Assembly (NCBI GenBank): GCA_963785565.1
Contig: CAWAVV010000013.1
Location: 1-64,000 of the forward strand
Source of the DNA: AP-15 sp963785565
GTDB taxonomy: Bacteria; Pseudomonadota; Alphaproteobacteria; ATCC43930; CGMCC-115725
Direction of reading: 5' to 3'
DNA: 64,000 bases
The position numbers and the translations under genes were made by a program. Shown piece by piece: positions 35,143 through 43,686 of the stretch; positions within the stretch are counted from its first letter, which is position 1, and each line of letters opens with the position of its first letter. Below the pieces are notes generated by a model. The model was not told the DNA's origin, searched no databases, and saw nothing but the letters and a program-made list of their open reading frames with translations.

Positions 35143-35215
35143 CGGTGGGTGGGGCTGGGGGCTGGGGCTGGGGGCTGGGGTTGGAGGTTGGGGCTGGGGG
35201 GTTGGGGCTGGGGGC
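35143..35215 (+). repeat. G-rich GGGGCT-type low-complexity tract (G-quadruplex-capable)
   Basis: Repeated GGGGCTGGGGGCTGGGG units with at least eight runs of four or more G on the plus strand. It could fold into stacked G-quadruplexes. It lies just past the 3' end of the IS110 remnant, read on the other strand. Confidence 0.75.
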
Positions 35216-35233
35216 AACGCGTTGGGTTATCCA

Positions 35234-35491
35234 TCAGGCCACCCGGCTGGGCTTGCGGTAGGCCTCGCCGGAGGCGAGCAGGGCCCAGGCGATGCGTGCG
35301 GTCTTGGCGGCCTGGGCGAGCACCGCGACCCCCGCCTTCGCTGGGGGCAGGCTCTTGACCGGGCGGCAGGCGAGGATGCCGCGCTGCCAGGGCGTGGCGC
35401 GGTCGCCATGGGACCGGGCATCGCGCGCATCCTCGCCGTGAACCTGAAAAACCGACTTCGCGATATCAAGCCCGATCGTGATAACCGGCAT
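35234..35491 (-). mobile_element. Internally deleted IS110-family transposase remnant
   Basis: An 85-residue frame starts with the IS110 N-terminus ITIGLDIAKSVFQVHGEDA, where the first Asp is the DEDD-type catalytic position. It ends with the family's C-terminal signature AKTARIAWALLASGEAYRKP. The roughly 250 residues between are gone, the middle RSHGDRATPWQRGILACRPV being a junction of C-terminal sequence possibly out of frame. It is inactive but could be mobilised in trans if both ends persist. IS110 elements lack terminal inverted repeats, so the ends cannot be set by eye. Confidence 0.75.
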
Positions 35492-35612
35492 CGGACCGTC
35501 TCCTTGCTGGTCGTTGATCGACCCCAGCTTGGCACATCGATGCCGTCACCGGGCGGTCCACCCAGAATTGCGAGGAGGCCATAGGCTGACGAAGCAATCT
35601 GGAGTACAGGTC

Positions 35613-35642
35613 CGAGATTGCTTCGCTGCGCTCGCAATGACG
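35613..35642 (+). repeat. Type-C 30-bp direct repeat, right copy
   Basis: Identical to 34828-34857. From here to 35841 there is no credible gene. Confidence 0.85.
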
Positions 35643-35841
35643 GCTAAGGAATTAGATTACGAATTTTCGGCCGAGGATACCAGCATGCCGGAGATAAGAT
35701 CACCGTCACCTTGGTCGGCAACACGCCTTGCGGATGGCCTGCCCTCGACCGCCGTGCCCTCCGGCAGATCGGCTGCGTCGGCCTTGCTCATCGGTCGGCC
35801 GGAGATCCCTGCCGGGATCGCCACCGACCGCTTCGCCGCGT

Positions 35842-36891
35842 TCAGCCGCGCGCCAGGGCGTAGATTTGTGTGCCCTCCGGCGGTGAGGGGAGCGTGGTCC
35901 AGCTATCGCCGCCGTCCACGCTGTTGAAGACCTCGCCGCCATTGGTGGCGCAAGACATCCGCGCCGGCTGGCGCTCGTCAAAGGCCAGGGCGAACATCGT
36001 GTGCGCCGGGTGCAAGCCCATCTCGACCCGGGCCCAGCTGTCCCCGCCATCAGGACTGTGCAGCAACACGCCGACCTCGCTCTGGAAGCTGCCGCCCGCC
36101 GCGACCCACAGTTTGCGCGGATTGCCCGGCACCTCGCGGATGTCGCGGCAATAAATCTGCCCTTTGGCGTTGAGCGGATCCAATGGCACATGCCGCCAAT
36201 GGTCGCCGCCGTCGGCGCTGTGAAACATGCCTGCGCGCCCGATGCCGAAGACACTGCCGGGCCGCCAGCGGCTGGCCAATACGGCATGCATATCGACGGC
36301 GTCATCGTTCACGTACTGGCCGTGGCTCAGATTCTCCCAGTGCTCGCCCCCATCAGTGGAGCGAAGGGTGCCGCCAACCTCGATCGCGGCATAAAGCAAA
36401 TCCGGCTCGCCGGCACTGGCGTCGAGCCGCAGTACCCGCTTCGCCGGGTTGGCGCCCGGCGCCGTGGTGATTTCAGGAAAGTGCACACTGACCGGCAGCC
36501 GTGTCCAATGCTCGCCGGCATCGTCACTGCGATAGATCTCACAGTTTTCATAGCCGACCAGGATCACGTCGGGATCGTGCGGATGGAACAGGATCGACCA
36601 GACCGGCAGCCCGTGGTCGGGCAGGTCGACCTTTTCCCAATGCTTGCCGCGATCAGCGCTGCGATAGGGCCCGGATTGCGTGCCGGCATAGACGATTTCC
36701 GGGTTCATGGGGTGCACCGCCAGCGCGCGCACAGCCGGCGCCTCCGGCAAGCCTCGGTGCAGCGCCTCCCATTCGTCGCTACCGTCTGCCATGCGGAACA
36801 GACCGGAGTGCACCACCCGGCCGCGCCCAGTCTCCCCAGCCAAACCCAGGTAGATATGAAATTTTTTGCCATTCTCGCCTTTGTTCGCCAT
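35842..36891 (-). CDS. BNR/sortilin-like beta-propeller protein
   Basis: 349 residues with repeated Asp-box-type motifs: YRSADRGKHWEKV, YRSDDAGEHWTRL, LRSTDGGEHWENL, FHSADGGDHWRHV, LHSPDGGDSWARV and FNSVDGGDSWTTL. These mark blades of a sialidase/VPS10-like propeller. No catalytic sialidase residues are apparent and no signal peptide is seen, so a binding role is more likely than hydrolysis. Start ATG 36891 with AGGGAG. It follows the esterase gene by 62 bp and probably ends the operon starting at 41188. Confidence 0.82.
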   Translation of the reverse strand: MANKGENGKKFHIYLGLAGETGRGRVVHSGLFRMADGSDEWEALHRGLPEAPAVRALAVHPMNPEIVYAGTQSGPYRSADRGKHWEKVDLPDHGLPVWSILFHPHDPDVILVGYENCEIYRSDDAGEHWTRLPVSVHFPEITTAPGANPAKRVLRLDASAGEPDLLYAAIEVGGTLRSTDGGEHWENLSHGQYVNDDAVDMHAVLASRWRPGSVFGIGRAGMFHSADGGDHWRHVPLDPLNAKGQIYCRDIREVPGNPRKLWVAAGGSFQSEVGVLLHSPDGGDSWARVEMGLHPAHTMFALAFDERQPARMSCATNGGEVFNSVDGGDSWTTLPSPPEGTQIYALARG

Positions 36892-36953
36892 CGGATCGCT
36901 CCCTCTTCGGTTTTTCGGACGTCTTGGATCACGGCTCGCCCGCGTCTGAGCTC

Positions 36954-38540
36954 TCAACTGCCGCCTGCAACAACACGGCTCCACAGCAGCCGCATCTCGT
37001 GGTCCGGATCGTGCGCGATGCGGCAATCTGTGTCGAGGACCATCGTCGCGCGGTCCCGGCTCGTGTAGGCCGGCCAGTCCGGGATTGCCGGATTGTGCGG
37101 CCTTCCGTTCCGGGCAAAGGCGATCCACGTCGCGGAAATACGCGCGGCCAGCTCATGCGCGCCTGGGGCGCCGGCGGTCGTGTCCGGCATCTCCACATTA
37201 TCGAAGACAAAGGGCAGATCCATCGCGTGGTGCGCCTTCAGGCGACCACCATGCGCCGGACTCCGCCAGTCGAGCGAGTACGTATAGACCGGCGCGCGGC
37301 GCCGCGCCGCGTAGCGCTCCGCCAACAAAACCGAGCGGATCCAGAAATTCGAGCCGGTCAACGTCGCGATCAGCCGGTCCCCAGGGCTCGCCTGCGGCAT
37401 GGCTGCGCGATAGGCGGCGAGCAGATTGTCCGTCCCGGCGCCGGCCACTGTCGCCACGCGCTGGCGCAATGCCTCCTCGCTAAGGACGCCGTTCCACACC
37501 GCATCGTCGTTGGCGAGAAAGAAGGCGCTCTCCTCCCGGGTGCCGCCGATCATCAGCGGAACGTCGTCAGCGATGGCGGGCGCGCCCGGCTCACACGGAT
37601 GCTGCGGCAGATCGGTGCCGTCGACCGCGGGGCCGAAATCATAACGGTCGAGCAGCGGCCATTCGGTACGCCCGACTGCACGCGAGGCGGGCGCCATCGC
37701 TGCCATCAGACGCTCGACCGGCACGGATTGCAGCCGCTCGCACTCGCCGTGACTAAGCCCAACCTCATTCAGCACCGCTTCAGCAAGCGCATTGGAACGC
37801 TCGCGCGTCGACACCCGGATCGCGGCACCGCTCTGGATGACCGCACGGTGAAACAGACCCTGCGCCGCGGGCATTGCGAGCAGCACGCTGACCTTGCCGC
37901 CTCCGCCCAACTCGCCAAAGATCGTCACATTGCCTGGGTCGCCGCCAAAATGCTCGATGTTCTCGCACACCCAACGCAGCCCGGCGACGAGGTCGAGCAC
38001 CCCGGCATTGCCCGAATGCGCCCAACTCGAACCACCGATATCGGCCAAATGCAGAAAGCCCAGGATGTTGAGCCGATGGTTGATGCTGACCACGACGACA
38101 TCGCCGCGCCGCGCCAGGTTGGCTCCGTCTGTGACCGCGCGGTTCCCCGAGCCGTAGGCAAAGCCGCCGCCATGCAGCCACACCATGACCGGCCGTTTGG
38201 CTCGATCGCCAAGGCCGGGCGTCCACACATTCAAAGTCAGGCAGTCTTCGCCCTCCGGCGTCATGTCTGCCGGGCCGAGGATGGTTTCGAGTTCCGGCCG
38301 GCGCTTAGGCCGGTTTGGCGATTGTGGCGCATGGCCCGCATAGGCGAGCGCGTCCCGCACACCCGACCAGGGACGCGGCGGCCGCGGCGGCAGGAACCGG
38401 TTGGGTCCCGCGGTCGACGCGCCGTAGGGCACGCCCTTGAATGCGTAAACGCCGGCAGCGTGCGCGCCGCGCAGCCTGCCCGAAGCGATCTCGACGACCG
38501 GCGACAGCCTGGTCGCCGCGGCGGCGATATCATTGGCCAT
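36954..38540 (-). CDS. Type-B carboxylesterase homologue lacking the nucleophilic serine
   Basis: 528 residues, alpha/beta-hydrolase fold. The oxyanion loop VMVWLHGGGFAYGSG, disulfide-region EDCLTLNVW, NIEHFGGDPGNVTIFGE and a His-containing KAHHAMDLPFVF are typical. The nucleophile elbow, normally G-E-S-x-G, reads GELGGGGK: codon 211 (37908-37910) is TTG Leu where a Ser codon such as TCG is expected. As written the protein should not hydrolyse esters by the usual route. A one-base sequencing error would explain it equally. GAGG precedes ATG. 39 bp downstream of the Mo hydroxylase gene. Confidence 0.87.
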   Translation of the reverse strand: MANDIAAAATRLSPVVEIASGRLRGAHAAGVYAFKGVPYGASTAGPNRFLPPRPPRPWSGVRDALAYAGHAPQSPNRPKRRPELETILGPADMTPEGEDCLTLNVWTPGLGDRAKRPVMVWLHGGGFAYGSGNRAVTDGANLARRGDVVVVSINHRLNILGFLHLADIGGSSWAHSGNAGVLDLVAGLRWVCENIEHFGGDPGNVTIFGELGGGGKVSVLLAMPAAQGLFHRAVIQSGAAIRVSTRERSNALAEAVLNEVGLSHGECERLQSVPVERLMAAMAPASRAVGRTEWPLLDRYDFGPAVDGTDLPQHPCEPGAPAIADDVPLMIGGTREESAFFLANDDAVWNGVLSEEALRQRVATVAGAGTDNLLAAYRAAMPQASPGDRLIATLTGSNFWIRSVLLAERYAARRRAPVYTYSLDWRSPAHGGRLKAHHAMDLPFVFDNVEMPDTTAGAPGAHELAARISATWIAFARNGRPHNPAIPDWPAYTSRDRATMVLDTDCRIAHDPDHEMRLLWSRVVAGGS

Positions 38541-38579
38541 TCATGTCCTCTCCTCAATGACGATATCAGGTCGGTGACA

Positions 38580-40712
38580 TTACGCCTTCAGCAAGGCCGC
38601 CATTACGCGATCACGGGTCAGCGGGAGGTCGCGAAGCCGGGCGCCCAGCGCGTGGGCAACGGCGTTGCCGATTGCGGCGACGGCCGGGCCGCCCGAAGCC
38701 TCGCCCACACCGAGAGGCGGGCGATCCGCGGCGGGGTCGACGAGCTCGACCGTTACCTCGGGGACCTCGCTGAAGCGCAGCACCGGGTAGCTTTCCCAGT
38801 CGCGCGAGCTTATGCCGCCGCTGTCGAGACGCACCCCTTCCTTAAGCGCCCAATTCGCAGCTTGGATAATCCCGCCCTCGAGCTGATTTACGGCGCCATC
38901 CGGGTTGATCACCAGACCGGCATCCGCGGCGCACCACACGCGCAGCAGGCGGACATTTTCGTCGACCTCGACTTCAGCGACGACGGCGGCATAAGCGGCC
39001 ATGTTCTTGTAACGGGCGAAGCCGATCCCGCGGCCGCGGCCCGTGCCGCGCGGCATTCCTGAATCCCAGGCGGACATGCGCGCGGCGCGCTCCACGACCG
39101 CACGCGCACGCGCGTCGGAAAGCACCGATAGCCGATAGGCCAGCGGATCCTTGGCGGCCCGCTCGGCCAGCTCGTCCATAAACGACTCGATCGCAAAGAC
39201 GTTGAGCGTCGCGCCGAGCCCGCGCAAGGATGAGGTCCGCACCGGGGTTTCAGCGATCAGGTGATGGACAATGCGCTTCGCCGGAAAATCGTAGAGCGGC
39301 TCGGCGTTGCGGGTGCCGGCGCCAGGAGGGCCCGGCGACTCGGCCGCCGGCGGGGGCGGGGGCGGGTCGGGCAGGGCTTCGGCCGCGAGCAGGTTGCCGC
39401 CGCTGCCCGGGCGACTGCCGTGCCGGCCGCTCCAGATCTCGGTGGTCCAGTCGGCCGGGCGCCCCGATTCATCGACCACGGCGTGCGCCGTTACCACCAT
39501 CGCCGGGCTGACCGGCTCGAAGCCGAATTCCTCCTCGCGCCGCCACCGCACCCTGACCGGCTTCCCCGGCATGCGAGACGCGATGACCGCCGCATCGGCC
39601 GCCGCGTCGTCGGCGCCGTTATGGCCATAGCAGCCCGGCCCCTGCACGTGCTTGACCGAAATCGCCGCGGGATCGAGCTTCAAGGTCCGGGCCAGTGCAT
39701 CCCGCAGGGGATAAACCCCTTGCGAATGAGTCCACACCTGGAGCCGCCCATCGCGGTAGACGGCCAGCGCGCAAGACGGCGCGACGGAGGCATGGGCGAT
39801 GTGCATCCTCGTATAGGTCGCCTCCTGCCTCCTCATACCAGGCACTGGATCCGATGGCGGAGGGGCGCCGAGGGTCCGGTCGATCGAGGGCTGCTGCAAC
39901 AGCCACCGCGCCTCTTCCTGGAACGGATTGATCGCATCGACACCGTCCCAGGCGACGTGGTTTGGCGCCACGGCGGCGACCGCTTCGACAGCCGTCTCGT
40001 CTGTCCCGACAATGGCCAGGAAGTTGCCGTCGCGGATTATCTCGATCGGGCTCTTTGCAGCGCGATGGAGGGCGGCCTCGTCGATAGACTTGATCGTTGC
40101 GTCGCGACGCGGCTGTCGCACGACACGGGCATGCACCATGCCGTCGAGCGCCATGTCGTGGACAAAGACAGGATCGCCAAACACTTTGGCGGCGAGGTCG
40201 ACGCGTGGCGCGTTCTGCCCGACGACGCGGTAGTCCCGAACATCCTTGGTTGGCGACCGCCCGAGGGCGTGACGGCCGAGGTCGACGGCGGCGGCCAGCG
40301 ACCAATAATCGTGGCCGGTTGCTTCACCGCGGTGGGTTATGATTCCGTCGCGTATCGCCAGGTCCGGGCGGGAATAGCCGAGGCTCGCCGCGGCATGGTC
40401 GAGAAACAAGGCGCGCACCTCGGCGCACGCCATGCGCAGGGCGACGCCGCCGAATTGGATCGATTGGCTGCCCGCGGTGTAGCCCTCGTTGGGGGTCAGA
40501 TCAGTGTCGCCGGTCTGCAGCAGGATGCGGTTGGACGCGATATCGAGCTCTTCCGCAGCGATCTGTCGCATCGCGGTCAGCACGCCCTGGCCGATCTCGA
40601 CCCGACCGGTCGAGACCGTAACTCGGCCGGGCTCGGGGAACCCGACCCACTGATCGAGGCGTGGATTGGCGGCCAGCAGCGGAGGCAGTGTCGATGGAGC
40701 GGCCGCACTCAT
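38580..40712 (-). CDS. Molybdenum hydroxylase large subunit (nicotinate/isoquinoline dehydrogenase-like)
   Basis: 710-residue molybdopterin-cytosine-dinucleotide-binding subunit of the xanthine oxidase superfamily. It hydroxylates an aromatic N-heterocycle or aldehyde using water. VTVSTGRVEIGQGVLTAMRQIAAEEL, EGYTAGSQSIQFGGVALR, VQGPGCYGHNGADDAAADA, TSSLRGLGATLNVFAIESFMDE and the C-terminal PPLGVGEASGGPAVAAIGNA (active-site Glu) are visible. A Pro-rich stretch near residue 450 is unusual. It overlaps the 2Fe-2S gene by 4 bp. No FAD subunit or cytochrome domain is encoded nearby, so the acceptor is unknown. Confidence 0.87.
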   Translation of the reverse strand: MSAAAPSTLPPLLAANPRLDQWVGFPEPGRVTVSTGRVEIGQGVLTAMRQIAAEELDIASNRILLQTGDTDLTPNEGYTAGSQSIQFGGVALRMACAEVRALFLDHAAASLGYSRPDLAIRDGIITHRGEATGHDYWSLAAAVDLGRHALGRSPTKDVRDYRVVGQNAPRVDLAAKVFGDPVFVHDMALDGMVHARVVRQPRRDATIKSIDEAALHRAAKSPIEIIRDGNFLAIVGTDETAVEAVAAVAPNHVAWDGVDAINPFQEEARWLLQQPSIDRTLGAPPPSDPVPGMRRQEATYTRMHIAHASVAPSCALAVYRDGRLQVWTHSQGVYPLRDALARTLKLDPAAISVKHVQGPGCYGHNGADDAAADAAVIASRMPGKPVRVRWRREEEFGFEPVSPAMVVTAHAVVDESGRPADWTTEIWSGRHGSRPGSGGNLLAAEALPDPPPPPPAAESPGPPGAGTRNAEPLYDFPAKRIVHHLIAETPVRTSSLRGLGATLNVFAIESFMDELAERAAKDPLAYRLSVLSDARARAVVERAARMSAWDSGMPRGTGRGRGIGFARYKNMAAYAAVVAEVEVDENVRLLRVWCAADAGLVINPDGAVNQLEGGIIQAANWALKEGVRLDSGGISSRDWESYPVLRFSEVPEVTVELVDPAADRPPLGVGEASGGPAVAAIGNAVAHALGARLRDLPLTRDRVMAALLKA

Positions 40713-41188
40713 TGGGAAGCTCCTTCGCGCATCCGTGCGGCCCCGCGCTCGACGGCCCGCAGAATACGGTTATGGCTCCCGCATCGGCAGATATTGTCAT
40801 CCAACGCCTCGGCAATCTGTGCGCGCGACGGGGATGGGTTCTCGTCGAGCAGCGCCTTGGCGGAGATCAAAATACCGGCGAGGCAATAGCCGCATTGGCC
40901 GGCCTGCTCGTCGAGAAAGGCTGCTTGGAGCGGGTGCGGCCGGTCCCGGGCGCCCAACCCTTCGATCGTGACGATCTCCCTGCCGGCAACCGTCGACAGC
41001 GCCTTTCCACACGATTTCTCGGGTCTGCCGTCGACCAGGACCATGCAGCAGCCGCATTGCTCCTGACCGCAGCCGAATTTTGTCCCGGTCAGGCCGAGAT
41101 GATTGCGAAGAATATCGAGCAGCGGCGTATCCCCATCAGCGGTTACGCTGACAGTGCTTCCGTTCACGATCAGGCGGGTCGATTGCAT
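40709..41188 (-). CDS. 2Fe-2S subunit of molybdenum hydroxylase
   Basis: 159 residues with both clusters of the family: plant-ferredoxin type CGCGQEQCGCC (GCGQEQCGCCMVLVDG, then KSCGKAL) at about 39-60, and the alpha-helical C-x2-C...C-x-C type CGYCLAGIL ... NICRCGSHNRIL at about 98-140. It passes electrons from the Mo site to an acceptor. The ATGA overlap with the large subunit shows coupled synthesis. First gene of the minus-strand set, divergent from the FAD oxidoreductase. Confidence 0.9.
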   Translation of the reverse strand: MQSTRLIVNGSTVSVTADGDTPLLDILRNHLGLTGTKFGCGQEQCGCCMVLVDGRPEKSCGKALSTVAGREIVTIEGLGARDRPHPLQAAFLDEQAGQCGYCLAGILISAKALLDENPSPSRAQIAEALDDNICRCGSHNRILRAVERGAARMREGASQ

Positions 41189-41277
41189 CGTTGTCTCACC
41201 GACAGGCGTTCGAAAATCGTTTCACTGTGGGGCGTGAGCATGGCGCATCATGCGATGAACAAACAATAGGCGAGACG

Positions 41278-42390
41278 ATGCGGGTGCTGATTTGCGGGGG
41301 CGGCGTGATCGGCGCCTCGATCGCTTATTTCCTGAGCTGCCGCGGGGTCGAGGCGACCGTCATCGAGAGGACGGGTTTGGCATGTGCGGCTTCCGGGAAG
41401 TCGGGCGGATTTCTCGCCCTCGACTGGTGCGACGGAACCCCGCTCGAACCCCTCGCGCGCCGGAGCTTTGCGCTACATGCTCGGCTTGCCGAGGAGATCA
41501 GCGGCGATTGGGGTTATCGCCGTCTCACCACCCATGGCGGCTCCGCCAGCCATCAAAATAGCTCACGTCATCGTGGCAACGACCACGGCATCGATTGGCT
41601 CTCGGCTGCCGTGACGGTGCATCAACGTCTGGGTTCGACCGACACGACCGCCCAGGTTCATCCGGGAAAGTTTACCCAGGCCATCATAAAGGCCGCACAG
41701 GCGCGCGGCGCAGAATTGCGGATAGGCCGCGTTACCGGCGTGGTGCGGCAAAGGAACACGGGCAGGGTGGAGGGCGTGTTGGTCGATGGCGAGAAGATCG
41801 ACGGCGATGCGGTCGTAATCGCCATGGGCCCTTGGTCGATACTTGCGGCGGAATGGTTGCCGTTGCCCGCAGTGTTTGGACTGAAGGGGCACAGTCTCGT
41901 CTTCGACACCGGCGCGCGGCTGTCAGCTGATGCCCTGTTTGTCGAATACCAGGAGGCGACCGGCGCGGTGCAAGCGCCCGAAGTGTTTCCTCGCACGGAT
42001 GGCACCACCTATGTTTGCGCGATCTCCAGCGACAGCCCGCTGCCGATCGATCCCGCCGACGTTGCCCCGGATCCAGGAGCGATCGAGCGCCTGCTGCGGA
42101 TGTGCCATGACCTCTCGCCTGCGCTCGCCTCGGCGAAGGTCCTGGCGCGGCAGGCGTGCTATCGTCCGATCACGCGGGACGGTTTGCCGCTGATCGGCCG
42201 AGTGCCGGATGTCGAGGGCGCTTATGTCGCCACCGGTCACAGCGTTTGGGGCATTCTCAACGCGCCGGCGACGGGCGAAGCCATGGCCGAGCTGATCGTC
42301 GATAGGGCAGCGCACACTCTCGACCTTTCGCCGTTCGATCCCGCCCGGCTTCCCAGCCTCGACCCGGCGCGGTTGCGCGGAAACCGGTGA
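41278..42390 (+). CDS. FAD-dependent oxidoreductase, D-amino-acid-oxidase (DAO) fold
   Basis: 370 residues. The N-terminal dinucleotide motif VLICGGGVIGASIAYFLSCRGVEATVIER binds FAD. The middle segment GKFTQAIIKAAQARGAELRIG and the C-terminal CYRPITRDGLPLIGRVPDVEGAYVATGHSVWG are typical of the DadA/ThiO group. It oxidises an amine or amino acid with release of imine, or acts as a housekeeping FAD oxidase. The gene faces the Mo hydroxylase operon across a 90-bp divergent gap and may serve the same pathway. Start ATG 41278. Confidence 0.85.
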   Translation: MRVLICGGGVIGASIAYFLSCRGVEATVIERTGLACAASGKSGGFLALDWCDGTPLEPLARRSFALHARLAEEISGDWGYRRLTTHGGSASHQNSSRHRGNDHGIDWLSAAVTVHQRLGSTDTTAQVHPGKFTQAIIKAAQARGAELRIGRVTGVVRQRNTGRVEGVLVDGEKIDGDAVVIAMGPWSILAAEWLPLPAVFGLKGHSLVFDTGARLSADALFVEYQEATGAVQAPEVFPRTDGTTYVCAISSDSPLPIDPADVAPDPGAIERLLRMCHDLSPALASAKVLARQACYRPITRDGLPLIGRVPDVEGAYVATGHSVWGILNAPATGEAMAELIVDRAAHTLDLSPFDPARLPSLDPARLRGNR

Positions 42391-42483
42391 GGCAGCGGGT
42401 CGAGCTCGCAAGGGCGGCGTTTCCGGCCGAGGTGATGAGCCCCTTGCTCTGCGGCGGCCGGTGCGCGATATCAGGCTGGCGTT

Positions 42484-43686
42484 ATGCCGACCCTGTTTCT
42501 CATCGTCTTTGTCGACCTCGTCGGGTTCGGCCTCGTCATCCCGTTGCTGCCGTTCTACGCGGTCCGGTTCGGAGCCTCGCCGCAGCAGGTGACCTTGCTG
42601 CTGGCGACCTATTCGCTGTTTCAGCTGTTCGCGGCGCCGATGTGGGGCGCGCTGAGCGACCGGATCGGGCGCCGGCCGGTGCTGATGACCAGCATGGCCG
42701 CGTCGGCGCTCGCCTATTTGTGGTTCGGTGGCGCGTCGGCGCTGTGGATGCTGTTCGCCGCGCGGGCGCTGGCCGGCGCCTGCGCCGGCAATATCGCCGC
42801 GGCACAGGCCTATATCGCCGACATCACCACGCCCGAGAATCGGGCGAAGGGGATGGGGCTGATCGGCGCCGCCTTTGGCCTGGGCTTCATCTTCGGACCG
42901 GCGCTTGGCGGGTTTCTCGCCGGGAACGATCCGGCGACCGCCGATCTTGCGAAGCCGGCGTGGGTCGCGGCCGCGCTGTCGCTCGTCGCTCTGATCGGCG
43001 TCCTGTTACTGCTGCGCGAAAGCCTGGCGCCGGAGCAGCGCGGGCAGGCGTCGCGGCGCGGGAGGATCGGCGCGATCCTCGGGACCTTGCGCCGCCCGAT
43101 CCTTTCCCGCCTGATCCTGATCTTTTTTCTGGTCATCCTCGCCTTTGCCGGGATGGAGAGCACCTTTGCGCTGTGGGCGATGCGACAATTCCGCTGGGGG
43201 CCAGAGCAGGTCGGCTATGTCTTCGCCTATGTCGGCGTGCTCTCGGCGATCCTGCAGGGCGGGCTGATCGGCCGCTTGACCCAGCGCTTTGGCGAGGAGC
43301 GCCTGCTGCTGTGCGGCCTCGTGCTGATCTGCGGCGGGCTTTTGGCGCTGCCGTTCGCTCGTGACCTCCCGGTGCTCGGTCTTGGCGTCAGCGGGCTGGC
43401 GCTCGGCATGGGTCTCACCCAGCCGTCGCTGAACAGCTTGATCTCGCGCCGCGCTGGGCGGGCTGAACAGGGCGAGGTGCTGGGCGTCTCGCAATCAGTC
43501 GGCAGCCTCGCCCGCGTCGTCGGGCCGGCCTTGGCCGGGATCCTGTTTTCCGATCTCGGCCGCAGCAGCCCGTTCGAGTGGGGAGCGGGGCTGATCGCCG
43601 TCGCCTTTCTGCTGGCGTTCAACCTGTTTCGCGGGTTCGGCGGGGCGCCGCTCCCCGAGCCCGAGACGACGAGCCACGCGGAATGA
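42484..43686 (+). CDS. Major facilitator superfamily efflux transporter, TetA-like
   Basis: 400 residues, about twelve transmembrane helices in two halves. The first helix (TLFLIVFVDLVGFGLVIPLLPFY) and motif A (GALSDRIGRRPVLM) after helix 2 are classic for DHA1 drug/H+ antiporters such as TetA. GFIFGPALGGFLAG corresponds to motif C of exporters. Substrate unknown. The stop overlaps the ABC exporter start (ATGA), giving translational coupling. Confidence 0.9.
   Translation: MPTLFLIVFVDLVGFGLVIPLLPFYAVRFGASPQQVTLLLATYSLFQLFAAPMWGALSDRIGRRPVLMTSMAASALAYLWFGGASALWMLFAARALAGACAGNIAAAQAYIADITTPENRAKGMGLIGAAFGLGFIFGPALGGFLAGNDPATADLAKPAWVAAALSLVALIGVLLLLRESLAPEQRGQASRRGRIGAILGTLRRPILSRLILIFFLVILAFAGMESTFALWAMRQFRWGPEQVGYVFAYVGVLSAILQGGLIGRLTQRFGEERLLLCGLVLICGGLLALPFARDLPVLGLGVSGLALGMGLTQPSLNSLISRRAGRAEQGEVLGVSQSVGSLARVVGPALAGILFSDLGRSSPFEWGAGLIAVAFLLAFNLFRGFGGAPLPEPETTSHAE

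Noticed and set aside
34806..35234. A 142-codon minus-strand frame with Pro/Gln-rich start
   Set aside because: Its N-terminal part is the translation of the G-rich tract and its C-terminus the type-C repeat; no ribosome site or recognisable domain.
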